DNA of 64,000 nt from Geothermobacter hydrogeniphilus. Lineage in GTDB: Bacteria > Desulfobacterota > Desulfuromonadia > Desulfuromonadales > Geothermobacteraceae. The notes below the pieces were generated by a model that was not told the origin of the DNA, made no database searches, and saw nothing but the letters and a program-made list of their open reading frames with translations. The position numbers and the translations under genes are program-made. Below, one piece after another: positions 8,450 to 17,462 of this stretch (the first letter of the stretch is position 1; each line of letters starts with the position of its first letter). The stretch lies in assembly GCF_002093115.1 (NCBI RefSeq), contig NZ_NAAD01000001.1, positions 248,001 to 312,000 of the forward strand, given 5' to 3'.

Positions 8450-10526
8450 TGAGGCTCACCGTTCCCAGGGAACGCACCATCATCTGCGGTGCGATTTCAT
8501 TGTGCGAGAGCACCACCAGTTGCGGCAGGTAGCGCTCGGTCAACCTTTTGACATGGGGGCGGATGGTCGGGGCCGTCAGCAGCACCGGCACATTGCCGCC
8601 GCCGGCTCCGGCGACCAGGTCGCTGAGACGTTCGATAATGTTGTGAGCGAGGCCCGGTTCGAGTGCCAGGTAGCTTCCCTCCTGGCTGGTGTGAATGGCG
8701 TTGTGCAGGGTTTCCTCGATCTCGCGGTCGAGGGTGATCAGGTTGAGATTTTTCCCGTCCACAGCGTACCGGTCGCTGATGGAGCGGGCCAGGGCGCCGC
8801 GGACATACTCGGTCAGCACCATCGCGTCCTGGGTATGGGGCGCGTAGTCGGCCATTGTTTCCAGGATGGTGCGGATATCCCGGATGCTGACGTGTTCTTT
8901 GAGAAGATTCTGCATGACGCGCATAATGAGTCCGATGTTGAGAATGTCGGGTACCAGGTCTTCGACCAGTTTCGGACAGGTCTTGGAAAGACTATTCAGC
9001 AAGTTCTGTACCTCTTGTCGTCCAAGCAGCTCGTGGGCATGATTTTTTATCACCTCGGACAGGTGGGTACTCATCACCGTGGCACAGTCAACCACTGTAT
9101 ATCCGGCTATTTGCGCGCGATCCTTCTTGTCTTCGGAAATCCATACCGCCGGCAGACCGAAGGCCGGTTCGGTGGTTTCTATCCCCTTGATAACCTCGGT
9201 CGCGGTGCCCGGATCCATGGCGAGATATTGACCCGGGAACACTTCTCCGACACCCACTTTCACGCCCTTGAGCAGGATGCTGTACTGGTTCGGCGTGAGC
9301 TGCAGGTTGTCCTTGATATGGACCGGCGGAATGATGAAGCCCATATCCATGGCAAACTGTTTGCGGATCGCCTGGATGCGCGGCAGCAGTTCACCCTCCT
9401 GGTTTGAATCGACCAGGGGAATCAGGCCGTAGCCGACTTCGAGTTCAAGCAGGTCGACATGCAGCAGCTCATCAAAATCGACCTCAACGTCCTGTTCTTC
9501 CACATCTTCCACCGTTTCGGCCTCGGCCAGCAGGGAACGCTCCCGGGCTTTCTGTACCTGGAAAGCGATGAATCCGAGGACGATCGAAATCAGCACGAAA
9601 GGAATGTGGGGCAGGCCGGGAATCATGGCGAAGACCAGCAGGATGCCGCTGACCAGCCACAGGGCCCGGGGATGGAGGGTCAATTGCCCCTTGAGGGCGG
9701 TGCCAAAATCCCGACTGCCGGCGGCCCTGGTAACCAGGATGCCGGCGCCGGTGGAAATGATCAGAGCCGGGACCTGGCCGACCAGGCCGTCACCGACGGT
9801 CAGGATGGTGTAGGTCTGGGCGGCGCTGACGGCCGGCATGCCGTTCTGCAGCACTCCGATGACGAAACCGGCGCCGATATTGACCAGGGTGATGATGATG
9901 CCGGCGATGGCATCGCCGCGGACGAACTTGCTGGCGCCGTCCATCGCGCCGTAGAAGTCGGATTCCTCGGCGATCTCCTTGCGGCGGCTGCGGGCGGTTT
10001 CCTCGTCGATCAGCCCGGCGTTGAGATCGGCGTCGATGGCCATCTGCTTGCCCGGCATGGCGTCGAGGGTGAACCGGGCGGCGACCTCGGCGACCCTTCC
10101 CGCGCCCTTGGTGATGACCATGAAGTTGATCACCACCAGGATGCAGAAGATGACGATGCCGACCACGTAGTTGCCGCCGACGACAAACTGGCCGAAGGAC
10201 TTGATCACCGTGCCGGCCGCGTCGGCACCCTCATGCCCGTGCAGCAGGATCAGCCGGGTTGAGGCGACATTGAGCGACAGCCGGAACAGGGTCGTCGCCA
10301 GCAGCAGGGACGGGAAACTGGAAAAATCGAGGGTCCGGGTGGTGTACAGGGCGATGATCAGGATCACCAGGGAAACGGTGATGTTCAGGGTCAGGAAGAG
10401 GTCGAGCAACAGCGAGGGCAGGGGAATGATCATCACCATCAGGATCATTACCACTCCGGATCCGACAATGACGTCATTGCGCAGCACCTTCTGCGCCAGG
10501 TTCTGATTCTTCAGCAGTGCCAGCAT
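8439..10526 (-). CDS. flhA: Flagellar export gate protein FlhA
   Basis: This 695-aa protein forms the nonameric export gate with its large cytoplasmic ring. The N-terminal half has about eight hydrophobic segments and the FHIPEP-family hallmark region (RVAEVAARFTLDAMPGKQMA, then IDADLNAGLIDEETARSRR). The C-terminal cytoplasmic domain (about 360-695) holds the substrate-chaperone docking region. Length is normal for FlhA. It follows flhB by 18 bases and slightly overlaps flhF. Confidence 0.97.
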   Translation of the reverse strand: MLALLKNQNLAQKVLRNDVIVGSGVVMILMVMIIPLPSLLLDLFLTLNITVSLVILIIALYTTRTLDFSSFPSLLLATTLFRLSLNVASTRLILLHGHEGADAAGTVIKSFGQFVVGGNYVVGIVIFCILVVINFMVITKGAGRVAEVAARFTLDAMPGKQMAIDADLNAGLIDEETARSRRKEIAEESDFYGAMDGASKFVRGDAIAGIIITLVNIGAGFVIGVLQNGMPAVSAAQTYTILTVGDGLVGQVPALIISTGAGILVTRAAGSRDFGTALKGQLTLHPRALWLVSGILLVFAMIPGLPHIPFVLISIVLGFIAFQVQKARERSLLAEAETVEDVEEQDVEVDFDELLHVDLLELEVGYGLIPLVDSNQEGELLPRIQAIRKQFAMDMGFIIPPVHIKDNLQLTPNQYSILLKGVKVGVGEVFPGQYLAMDPGTATEVIKGIETTEPAFGLPAVWISEDKKDRAQIAGYTVVDCATVMSTHLSEVIKNHAHELLGRQEVQNLLNSLSKTCPKLVEDLVPDILNIGLIMRVMQNLLKEHVSIRDIRTILETMADYAPHTQDAMVLTEYVRGALARSISDRYAVDGKNLNLITLDREIEETLHNAIHTSQEGSYLALEPGLAHNIIERLSDLVAGAGGGNVPVLLTAPTIRPHVKRLTERYLPQLVVLSHNEIAPQMMVRSLGTVSLNAG

Positions 10527-10544
10527 ACCCGTCTCCTAAAATTA

Positions 10545-11600
10545 TTAATTCTTCAATCCATAGACGTAGGCGAGGATCTCGGCGACGGCGGTAAAAAGTT
10601 CCTCCGGTACCGCCTGCCCGATTTCCAGCTTGTAAAGCGCCCGGGCGACCGGTTTGTTTTCCACCATGACGATCCGGTTTTCACGGGCGATCTCGCGGAT
10701 TTTCATCGCCAAGTGATCGGCGCCTTTGGCGATGACCTGCGGGGCGGCCATGGTTGCGCGGTCATATTTCAGGGCGATCGACAGGTGGGTCGGATTGGTG
10801 ACCACCACGTCGGCCTTGGGCACTTCGCTCATCATCCGTTTACGTGCCATTTCCTGCTGCAGGGAGCGCACCCGAGCCCGCAGCTGCGGATCACCCTCGG
10901 TTTCCTTGAGCTCTTCCTTCTGTTCCTGCTTGGTCATTTTCATCTTCTGTTCCATCTCCCAGCGCACGAACAGGTAATCGAACAGCGCCAGTATGATCAG
11001 CACGCCGCAGCTTTTGAACAACACCAGACCGGCGGTCCGACCGAGAAAACGCATGGTCTCCGACGGCGGCATATCAACCAGCAGGATGCTGTTGCCGAAT
11101 TCGTTGTAGACGGTTTTGAAGGCAACCACCCCCACCAGGCCGACCTTGGCGAGTGATTTGATGACCTCGACGGCCGAGCGCCTGGAAATGAACTTTTTCG
11201 CTCCCTGGATCGGGTTGAGCTTGCTCAGGTCCGGCTCCATCGGCTTGCCGGTCAGCAGAAAGCCGATCTGCATGATGCTGGAAAGGGCCCCGACCACCAG
11301 CACCAGCAGCATGATCGGAGCGAGCAGCATGGCGACCTGTCCGAAAATGGCCATCCCGAGGTCATACATCGATTCCGGGTTCACCCTGATTTCACCGGAC
11401 CGGCTCCAGATGCCGGCCACCAGTTTCTGCAGCCGCGGCCAGAAGAAGGGCAGGTAAAAGAACCACATCAGCAGCATCGCGGTGAGCAGCATCGCGGTCT
11501 GAACTTCGCGGCTCTGGGCCACCTGACCCTTGCTGCGGAACTCCTCGCGTCGCTTGTCTGTTGCCTGTTCTGACCGTTCCTGGTCCTGCTCTTCAGCCAT
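10545..11600 (-). CDS. flhB: Export-switch protein FlhB
   Basis: This 351-aa inner-membrane protein switches export from rod/hook to filament substrates. It has four hydrophobic segments in the N-terminal part and the self-cleaving NPTH motif at residues 269-272 in the cytoplasmic domain, followed by LSIALKYDR. The N-terminus (ERSEQATDKRREEFRSKGQVAQSREV) is typical. It sits between fliR and flhA, as in most flagellar export blocks. Confidence 0.97.
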   Translation of the reverse strand: MAEEQDQERSEQATDKRREEFRSKGQVAQSREVQTAMLLTAMLLMWFFYLPFFWPRLQKLVAGIWSRSGEIRVNPESMYDLGMAIFGQVAMLLAPIMLLVLVVGALSSIMQIGFLLTGKPMEPDLSKLNPIQGAKKFISRRSAVEVIKSLAKVGLVGVVAFKTVYNEFGNSILLVDMPPSETMRFLGRTAGLVLFKSCGVLIILALFDYLFVRWEMEQKMKMTKQEQKEELKETEGDPQLRARVRSLQQEMARKRMMSEVPKADVVVTNPTHLSIALKYDRATMAAPQVIAKGADHLAMKIREIARENRIVMVENKPVARALYKLEIGQAVPEELFTAVAEILAYVYGLKN

Positions 11601-11609
11601 AATCGAATC

Positions 11610-12386
11610 CTAGAGCGCTTCGAACAGCAGTCGGAAGCGCTGTTCGAGATCGGAAAACTCCTGGTTCAGCAGTGCCACCATCAGGTTCAGGGTCAAGCCC
11701 ATCAGCAGAAACGTGATGCCGATATTGAGCGGGAAGGAGAGCAGAAACACATTCAGTTGCGGAAAAACCCTGGCCATGATGCCGAGCACCAGTCCCGAAA
11801 GAAGCAGCACCGCCAGTATCGGAGCGCTGAGCTGGATGCCGAGGACGAACATTTTTCCGGCCAGCTCCAGCAGGTAGGGGACGGCACCTCCGGAGAAATC
11901 CCAATGTCCCGGCGGCAGCATCTCAAAGGAATTGACCAACGCGCGAATGAAGTAATGATGGATGTTGAGGGAGAGAAAAATCAGGATCGCGAGAACATTC
12001 TGAAATTGCGAAATCAGCGAGACCTGACGCTGGTTCTGGGGATCGAAGACGTTGGCGGCGGCAAACCCCATCTGGTAGCCGATCACCGTTCCGCCGAGTT
12101 CCACCGCGGTGAAGATGAACCTTGCCAGGTAACCGACCATCAGTCCGAACATGCCTTCCCCGGTCAGCAGGATCAGCAGCGAGACCGGTTCCATCGAGGC
12201 CTGCGGCAGGGTGGCCCGGACCAGCGGGAAAATCATCAGTGTCAGCATAACCGTCAGTCCGGCGCGCACCCGCATTGGTGTCTGCCCGCCGCTGTAGAGT
12301 GGCAGGGTGCCGATCAGGGCGGCCACCCGAACCAGGCAGATCAGGAATGCCTGGATGGTTTCAACGGACAGCTGCGGCAGGGTCAT
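11610..12386 (-). CDS. fliR: Flagellar export component FliR
   Basis: This 258-aa polytopic membrane protein is part of the FliPQR export gate. It has six hydrophobic stretches and family segments such as GEGMFGLMVGYLARFIFTAV and GYQMGFAAANVFDPQNQRQV. The start at 12386 lies nine bases after the fliQ stop. The order fliO-fliP-fliQ-fliR-flhB-flhA is conserved across bacteria and supports the call. Confidence 0.96.
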   Translation of the reverse strand: MTLPQLSVETIQAFLICLVRVAALIGTLPLYSGGQTPMRVRAGLTVMLTLMIFPLVRATLPQASMEPVSLLILLTGEGMFGLMVGYLARFIFTAVELGGTVIGYQMGFAAANVFDPQNQRQVSLISQFQNVLAILIFLSLNIHHYFIRALVNSFEMLPPGHWDFSGGAVPYLLELAGKMFVLGIQLSAPILAVLLLSGLVLGIMARVFPQLNVFLLSFPLNIGITFLLMGLTLNLMVALLNQEFSDLEQRFRLLFEAL

Positions 12387-12394
12387 GACGCGAT

Positions 12395-12664
12395 CTAACC
12401 ACCAAGATGATTGATGTTGCCGTAAATTTCCCTGGTGAAGGTCAGCATCAGCTGAATCATCCAGGGCGCGAACAGCACCAACGCGACCAGAACCGCGACG
12501 ATTTTCGGGATGAAGGTCATCGTCTGCTCGTTGATCTGGGTGGCGGCCTGCAGAACACTGATCACCAGGCCGACGACCACGGCGCAGATCAGCATCGGTG
12601 CTGAAAGCAGCAGGACCAGTTCTACGGCGCGACGGCCGACATCGATAACCATTTCGGGAGACAT
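12395..12664 (-). CDS. fliQ: Flagellar export component FliQ
   Basis: This 89-aa protein has two transmembrane helices and the family pattern VGRRAVELVLLLSAPMLICA, then ALFAPW-type sequence near the second helix. The ATG at 12664 gives the canonical FliQ length and has AAAGGA seven bases upstream. The in-frame TTG at 12670 lies against that ribosome site and is unlikely. It assembles with FliP and FliR into the export gate core. Confidence 0.95.
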   Translation of the reverse strand: MSPEMVIDVGRRAVELVLLLSAPMLICAVVVGLVISVLQAATQINEQTMTFIPKIVAVLVALVLFAPWMIQLMLTFTREIYGNINHLGG

Positions 12665-12693
12665 GGGCAATCCTTTCGGATTGCAGGCGCGAA

Positions 12694-12721
12694 GCGCGAG
12701 GTCCGAGGCGCGAGGTCCGTT
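12694..12721. repeat. Two-copy 14-bp tandem repeat between fliP and fliQ
   Basis: Two adjacent copies, GCGCGAGGTCCGAG and GCGCGAGGTCCGTT, with a partial third copy (GGCGCGAA) on the left at 12686. They lie in the 94-bp gap between the fliP stop and the fliQ start, an unusual gap in an otherwise tightly packed operon. No coding potential or obvious hairpin terminator accompanies them. Confidence 0.75.
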
Positions 12722-12758
12722 GCGACCTCCTGTCCCCGGTCTCAGCCGGCGACCTGCG

Positions 12759-13493
12759 TCAGTGAAAACTCTGTACCAGCGAGCCGACCACCAGCCCCCA
12801 GCCGTCGACCAGTACGAACAGCAGCAGCTTGAAGGGCAGAGAGATGATCGGCGGCGGCAGCATCATCATGCCCATCGCCATCAGGACCGAGGCGACGACC
12901 ATGTCGATCACCAGAAAAGGGACATAGATGAGAAAGCCGATCTGAAAGGCCCGCTTCAATTCGGAAAGCATGAAAGACGGAATCAGCGCCACGGTCGGAA
13001 CATCGGTCAGATCCTGAGGTTGATCGATGCCGGCGATATTGACCAGCAGGGCGAGGTCTTTCTCATCGGTCTGTCGGTACATAAACTCCCGCATCGGCGC
13101 CAGCGCTCGTTTCAGGGCCTGTTCCTGGGATATTTTTTTGGCCAGATAGGGCTGCAGAGCGGTGTCATTCATCTGGTTGAAGACCGGCGCCATGATGAAG
13201 AAGGTGAGAAACAGCGAGAGGCCGATAATGACCTGGTTGGGCGGCATCTGCTGCGTTCCCATGGCCTGCCGGACAAAGGAGAGGACGACCACGATGCGGG
13301 TGAAGGCGGTGGTCATCAGCAGGATCGCCGGGGCGATGGAGAGAATGGTGAGCACCACCAGGATCTGCAGGGCGGTGGACACCTCTCCCGGGCTTGACGC
13401 CTCGCCGATGCCGAAGGTGATGGTCGGCAGGCCCTGGGCATGCGCGGCCGGCGGAATGAGAAGAATGGCAAGGATGAAAAGGATTCGTTTCAC
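12759..13493 (-). CDS. fliP: Flagellar export component FliP
   Basis: This 244-aa membrane protein is the main FliPQR gate subunit. It begins with a cleavable-type signal (MKRILFILAILLIPPAAHA) as FliP does, then carries LTILSIAPAILLMTTAFTRI and the VLSFVRQAMGTQQMPPNQV block plus the conserved IDMVVASVLMAMGMMMLPP segment. The start is GTG at 13493, overlapping the fliO stop by four bases with GGAG upstream. Size is standard. Confidence 0.96.
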   Translation of the reverse strand: MKRILFILAILLIPPAAHAQGLPTITFGIGEASSPGEVSTALQILVVLTILSIAPAILLMTTAFTRIVVVLSFVRQAMGTQQMPPNQVIIGLSLFLTFFIMAPVFNQMNDTALQPYLAKKISQEQALKRALAPMREFMYRQTDEKDLALLVNIAGIDQPQDLTDVPTVALIPSFMLSELKRAFQIGFLIYVPFLVIDMVVASVLMAMGMMMLPPPIISLPFKLLLFVLVDGWGLVVGSLVQSFH

Positions 13494-13870
13494 GCCTGCT
13501 CCTTCAATTGATCCTGCAGAGTGGTTTCGAAGTCTGTCGGAGTGTCCAGCCGGTGCAGCAGGTTGACTTGCTCCTGGCCGATTCCGAGCAGCAGTTCCTG
13601 CCCTCGGACCTTGACAAGCGCGACGGCTTTTTTGGGGGCCAGGTAGCGCATCTCAAGTACCTGGATGGCTCCCTGGTGTCGGCCGGGAAGGAGTTTGAAG
13701 CGTTTTTTTGCCAGGGCATAGATCACCAGCACCAGGCCGATGATAAGCACCAGCGTGCCGATTACCCGCATGCCGCTGCTCAGCAGTTCGCCGCTGGAGC
13801 TGTCCGCCGCCGCAAATCCCAGGGTCGGTTGCGTCAGCAGCAGCCCGACGATCCAGAGAATCCTTTTCAT
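13490..13870 (-). CDS. fliO: Flagellar export assembly protein FliO
   Basis: This 126-aa protein has a hydrophobic N-terminus, a transmembrane helix (about residues 34-53, MRVIGTLVLIIGLVLVIYAL) and a short cytoplasmic domain with IQVLEMRYLAPKKAVALVKV and ELLLGIGQEQVNLLHRLD, typical of FliO. FliO helps FliP oligomerise. It overlaps fliN on one side and fliP on the other by single-base or four-base junctions, so translation is coupled across fliN-fliO-fliP. Confidence 0.92.
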   Translation of the reverse strand: MKRILWIVGLLLTQPTLGFAAADSSSGELLSSGMRVIGTLVLIIGLVLVIYALAKKRFKLLPGRHQGAIQVLEMRYLAPKKAVALVKVRGQELLLGIGQEQVNLLHRLDTPTDFETTLQDQLKEQA

Positions 13871-14196
13871 CAGCCGAGGTTCTCGATGCGTTCCGCCGGG
13901 CTGATGACATCGGTCAGGCGCAGGCCGAACTTGTCATTGGCCAGCACCGCTTCGCCGCGGGCGATCAGTTTCGAGTTGACATACAGGTCCAGGGGCTCTC
14001 CGGCGAGCTTGTCCAGCTCGATGACATAGCCTTCGCGCATCTGCAGCAGTTCCTTGACCAGGATGCGCGACCGACCGACCTCGACCGAGACATTCAGTGG
14101 AATGTCGAGCAGAAAGTCGATGCTGCGCGGATTTACGGTGCCTGCGTTCAGATCCCCGTTGCCGGCGTCTGTGGTGTTTCGAGTATCAGTTTCCAT
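13870..14196 (-). CDS. fliN: Motor switch protein FliN
   Basis: This 108-aa protein is a C-ring component with the FliN/SpoA fold: SIDFLLDIPLNVSVEVGRSR, ELLQMREGYVIELDKLAGEP, LDLYVNSKLIARGEAVL. The start is ATG 14196, which has AGGGAG upstream; the frame is open further but that part overlaps fliM. FliN forms the base of the switch ring and binds CheY-P together with FliM. Length is at the short end of the family, without an extended N-terminus. Confidence 0.95.
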   Translation of the reverse strand: METDTRNTTDAGNGDLNAGTVNPRSIDFLLDIPLNVSVEVGRSRILVKELLQMREGYVIELDKLAGEPLDLYVNSKLIARGEAVLANDKFGLRLTDVISPAERIENLG

Positions 14197-15181
14197 GCTC
14201 TGCTCCCTCTTGATAGATTCCCGAGATGCGTACGGCCTTGTTGCCGTTGCGGATACCTGCCTGGGCAAAATACTTGGGCCGACCTTCGACATGAATGGTC
14301 AGGGGTTCGGACGGGCTCCAGGGCAGGTCAATGATGTCGCCGACCTGGAAGTTGATGAAATCACGCATTTCGAGGTTGATGGTTCCGAGTTCTGCCGACA
14401 TCTCGACCTGGACCAGGGGCAGTTCTCTCCGCAGGTGCTTCTGCCAGCCGTTGTCCCCGAGGTTGTCCGGCTGATCCCTGGCCTGCAGTTTCTCGCGCAG
14501 TGGGTCAATGACCGAATTGGGGATGACCAGGTGCATCTGACCGCTGGCGCCGTTCATTTCGACGTTCAGTTTGGCGACGATGGTCATCGCGTCGGCGGGA
14601 ATCAGGTTGACCATGCGCGGGTTGTTCTGAATCCCCTGCGGCTCAATGGTGAGTTCCTCAAGGTCGCCGAGCGCCTTGACCAGGTCGAGAGACGCATCCC
14701 CGATGCTGTTGTCGAGGATATTCAGCTCGATGGAGGTCAGCGGCCGTTGCGCCGTTCGCGACTTGGTGCCGAGGTTGCCGCCGAGCAGGAGCTCGACCAT
14801 CGCAAAGGAAAGCTCGGATTCAAAGACGACAAGGATGCCGTGCCGCAGGGGCTCGAGTTTGTAGACGCCGATGGCTGCGCCATCCTTGAGATGGTTGAGA
14901 TAGGATTCACATTCCATCGAAGAGATGGCGGTGCGTTTGACGTTGGCCGGCTGCTGGATGCGATTGGTCAGGGTGATCGCGTAATTGCGCGCGAACGAAT
15001 CGAGGATCAGGTCGAGGTTGTTGAGCCTCAGTTCGTTGTTCGACCCGGCCCGTACCAGGTCCAGGCGACAGACGGACCCGCTGTCGGAGAAGGCGGTCTC
15101 TTCGGGCTCGGGCTCGATGTCGCCGTGTTTGACGGCGGTGAGCAGTTCGCTGATCTCTTCCTGACTCAGGATGCGTTCCAC
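14186..15181 (-). CDS. fliM: Motor switch protein FliM
   Basis: This 331-aa switch protein binds CheY-P. The extreme N-terminus ERILSQEEISELLTAV is the CheY-P-binding peptide, followed by a middle CheC-like domain (about 45-230) and a C-terminal SpoA domain (about 250-325). It begins with GTG at 15181, six bases after GGAG. It overlaps fliN by 11 bases. The middle domain is evolutionarily related to the CheX/CheC-like proteins of the chemotaxis operon at 38-42 kb. Confidence 0.96.
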   Translation of the reverse strand: MERILSQEEISELLTAVKHGDIEPEPEETAFSDSGSVCRLDLVRAGSNNELRLNNLDLILDSFARNYAITLTNRIQQPANVKRTAISSMECESYLNHLKDGAAIGVYKLEPLRHGILVVFESELSFAMVELLLGGNLGTKSRTAQRPLTSIELNILDNSIGDASLDLVKALGDLEELTIEPQGIQNNPRMVNLIPADAMTIVAKLNVEMNGASGQMHLVIPNSVIDPLREKLQARDQPDNLGDNGWQKHLRRELPLVQVEMSAELGTINLEMRDFINFQVGDIIDLPWSPSEPLTIHVEGRPKYFAQAGIRNGNKAVRISGIYQEGAEHGN

Positions 15182-15190
15182 GTGGTTCTC

Positions 15191-15685
15191 CTACTGAACG
15201 ACGAAATCGGTGAAGTAGATACGTTTTATCTGACCACTCTTGAGAAGATCGTTGAGCTTTGCGCTCAGTTCGGCCCGCAGCTGCATTTTCCCCTGCAGAT
15301 CCTGCAGTTCGCTGAAGGACTTGTTGCCGATCAGCAGCAGGATGGCATCCTTGATCTGCGGCATGCGCTGGTTGATCTCCTCGACCGTCTTGTCGGAGGT
15401 GACTTCGAGAGTCATGGCGGCCTTGAGGTAGCGGGTGCCGGAATCATCGAGAATATTGACGATGAAGGATTCGATGTTGACCATCGGGCCGATGTTGGTG
15501 CTGGCGATGGCTTCGGCATCCTTTTTCGCCTGTTCAGCTTTGGCGTCGGCATCGCTGTTGCCGCTCAGCAGCAGGAAAGCCGCGACGCCGCCGCCGATCA
15601 GTACCACCGCGGCGATAATGATGATCAGCAGCATCTTTTTTGATTTACCGCCCCCCTCGGGAGCATTTTCAGGTTTGTCGGCCAT
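15191..15685 (-). CDS. fliL: Flagellar basal body protein FliL
   Basis: This 164-aa protein has a short cytoplasmic Lys/Gly-rich segment, one transmembrane helix (about 19-40, MLLIIIIAAVVLIGGGVAAF) and a periplasmic domain with PMVNIESFIVNIL and TLEVTSDKTVEEINQRMPQI. FliL surrounds the stator and supports torque. It ends with IYFTDFVVQ, the usual FliL ending. It lies between motB and fliM. Confidence 0.94.
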   Translation of the reverse strand: MADKPENAPEGGGKSKKMLLIIIIAAVVLIGGGVAAFLLLSGNSDADAKAEQAKKDAEAIASTNIGPMVNIESFIVNILDDSGTRYLKAAMTLEVTSDKTVEEINQRMPQIKDAILLLIGNKSFSELQDLQGKMQLRAELSAKLNDLLKSGQIKRIYFTDFVVQ

Positions 15686-15700
15686 ATCAACCTCGTCCGG

Positions 15701-16441
15701 TTAGAAGGGTAGCTGGTCCTGGGCATCGATCAGGTAGGGAAGGTCCTCCCGATAGTTGCCGAGGTTTTCGAGAACAAATTCAACGCGCCGGTTCATGGCC
15801 CGGTGTTCGGGTGAATCGTTGGGGACGACCGGCTGCATCGACCCGTATCCGACCGCGGACATGCGCTCCAGCGGCATCAACTTGCGTTTGGCCATGAATT
15901 TCAAAACATTGACAGCACGCTGTACCGAGATATCCCAGTTGCTCACGGCGGCATGACGGCTGGGGATGTCATCCGTATGCCCCTCGATGCGCAGGCTCAT
16001 CGGCAGGGGCCGGACCAGTTCGGAAATTTTCTGCAGGATCACTTCGGCCTCCGGTTTGACCCTGGTCTGCCCGGGATCGAACAGGATGGCGCTGTTGACC
16101 CGCAGCACGACCGCGCCGCGATCCTTGACCAGTTCGATTTCACGGTCGATCCGCAATCGCTGCAGGTGAGCCAGGACCCGCTTGTAGACCCGGCTCACCA
16201 GGTCGTCGTAGACCGGAGCGACATCGATGATACGCGGCTTGGTGACCTCGGCCTTGTCCGAAGAACCCAGCACGCCAAAGGCGCCACGCAGGGAGCCGGC
16301 GGCATCCATGAACTTCATCTTGTCGAGGCGTGCCATCGACAGCAGCAGCACGAAAAAGGTCAGCAACAGGGTGACCATGTCACTGAAGGTGACCATCCAT
16401 GCCGGTGCTCCGGCTTCCGCTTTTTTTTGTTTTCTGGCCAT
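15701..16441 (-). CDS. motB: Stator protein MotB
   Basis: This 246-aa protein has a single transmembrane helix with the ion-conducting aspartate at residue 21 (AWMVTFSDMVTLLLTFFVL), a plug region and a C-terminal OmpA-like peptidoglycan-binding domain (EGHTDDIPS, about 150-235). With MotA it forms the stator. The sequence around Asp21 does not by itself settle whether protons or sodium ions are used. The ribosome site is weak, so coupling to motA (stop six bases upstream) is likely. Confidence 0.95.
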   Translation of the reverse strand: MARKQKKAEAGAPAWMVTFSDMVTLLLTFFVLLLSMARLDKMKFMDAAGSLRGAFGVLGSSDKAEVTKPRIIDVAPVYDDLVSRVYKRVLAHLQRLRIDREIELVKDRGAVVLRVNSAILFDPGQTRVKPEAEVILQKISELVRPLPMSLRIEGHTDDIPSRHAAVSNWDISVQRAVNVLKFMAKRKLMPLERMSAVGYGSMQPVVPNDSPEHRAMNRRVEFVLENLGNYREDLPYLIDAQDQLPF

Positions 16442-16447
16442 GGGTTA

Positions 16448-17215
16448 TCAGTTGTTGAAGTTGCTTTCGCGCAGTTTCGGGGCGATGAAGGCATGCAGTT
16501 TCTGTTCGATGATGCGCGGGTTCTCGCCCTTGAGAATCAGCTTCAGTCCTTCGGCGATCAGTGATTTGTCGAGGACTTCGGTCGCCGAACGGCCCTTGAG
16601 TTTGCCGCTGATCGGCATGCAGAAGACGTTGGCGATAATGGCGCCGTAAAAGGTGGTCAGCAGGGCGACCGCCATCGCCGGGCCGATGGAGGATGGGTCG
16701 TTGAGGGACTGGAGCATCTGCACCAGGCCGATCAGGGTGCCGATCATGCCCATGGCCGGGGCGTAGGTGCCCATGGCGATGAAGATATCCGCTCCCTTGT
16801 CGTGACGTTCCTGGATGTAGTCGATCTCCCGGTCGAGCAGTTCCTTGAGGGTGTCCGGTTCCTGGCCGTCGACCGCCATCTGCAAACCTTTTTCCAGGAA
16901 CGGATCGTTGATGTTGTTGAGTACCGACTGCAGCGAGAGAACGCCCTCCTTGCGGGCCTTGCCGGCGTACTCGACCATGGTTTTGACCCGTTCCTTGGGG
17001 TCGACCGATTTGTGCAGGATCGCTTTTTTGAAGACACTGATCGAACTGAACACGTCGCCGAAGGGAAAGTGCACCAGCACCGTCCCGACGGTTCCACCGA
17101 TGACGATCATGACCGACGGGATGTCGATGAAAATACCGATGTTGCCGCCGCTCGACATGGCGGCGAACATCAGACCGAAGGCTGCGAGGATTCCGAGAAT
17201 GGTTGACAGGTCCAT
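16448..17215 (-). CDS. motA: Stator protein MotA
   Basis: This 255-aa inner-membrane protein has four transmembrane helices and the MotA/PomA-type pattern MDLSTILGILAAFGLMFAAM, GTYAPAMGMIGTLIGLVQML and ALLTTFYGAIIANVFCMPI. The charged cytoplasmic loop (about 60-145) would contact FliG. The start ATG 17215 has TTGAGGA upstream. It is the first gene after the terminator behind flgE, so the motA-flgM block needs a promoter in the gap 17216-17376. Confidence 0.95.
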   Translation of the reverse strand: MDLSTILGILAAFGLMFAAMSSGGNIGIFIDIPSVMIVIGGTVGTVLVHFPFGDVFSSISVFKKAILHKSVDPKERVKTMVEYAGKARKEGVLSLQSVLNNINDPFLEKGLQMAVDGQEPDTLKELLDREIDYIQERHDKGADIFIAMGTYAPAMGMIGTLIGLVQMLQSLNDPSSIGPAMAVALLTTFYGAIIANVFCMPISGKLKGRSATEVLDKSLIAEGLKLILKGENPRIIEQKLHAFIAPKLRESNFNN

Positions 17216-17277
17216 GTTGTCCTCAAGAATTTCTGACGGTTTTCAACGTAACAACAAACGAACTGCAGTGGTGCCAT

Positions 17278-17293
17278 ATCAAAAGACATGCCA
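17278..17293 (-). promoter_or_regulatory. Candidate sigma-54 promoter upstream of motA
   Basis: On the minus strand the site reads TGGCATGTCTTTTGAT, which matches the sigma-54 consensus TGGCAYG-N4-TTGCW except that the -12 GC is GA. It is 62 bases upstream of the motA start, in the right orientation. The -12 deviation affects a highly conserved position, so this is only a candidate. Confidence 0.35.
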
Positions 17294-17376
17294 CCCACTT
17301 GGGGTTGATTTTTTGACAACATCATCGCGTTGTAAACAGCCGATAAAACAGGCGGTTATGAAATTTATTTTCTGCG

Positions 17377-17416
17377 AAAAATAAGCCGGGCCGACAACCG
17401 GAAAGGTTGTCGGCCC
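17377..17416 (-). terminator. Rho-independent terminator after flgE
   Basis: A perfect 12-bp stem (GGGCCGACAACC at 17388-17399 pairing with 17405-17416) encloses a 5-base loop. On the minus strand it is followed by CTTATTTTTCG. It lies 46 bases past the flgE stop and closes the flgB-flgE transcript, separating it from motA. Confidence 0.9.
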
Positions 17417-17462
17417 GCAACGGGGTCATGATTTTGACCCGAAGAGTAAGCCCGAAAGTCTC

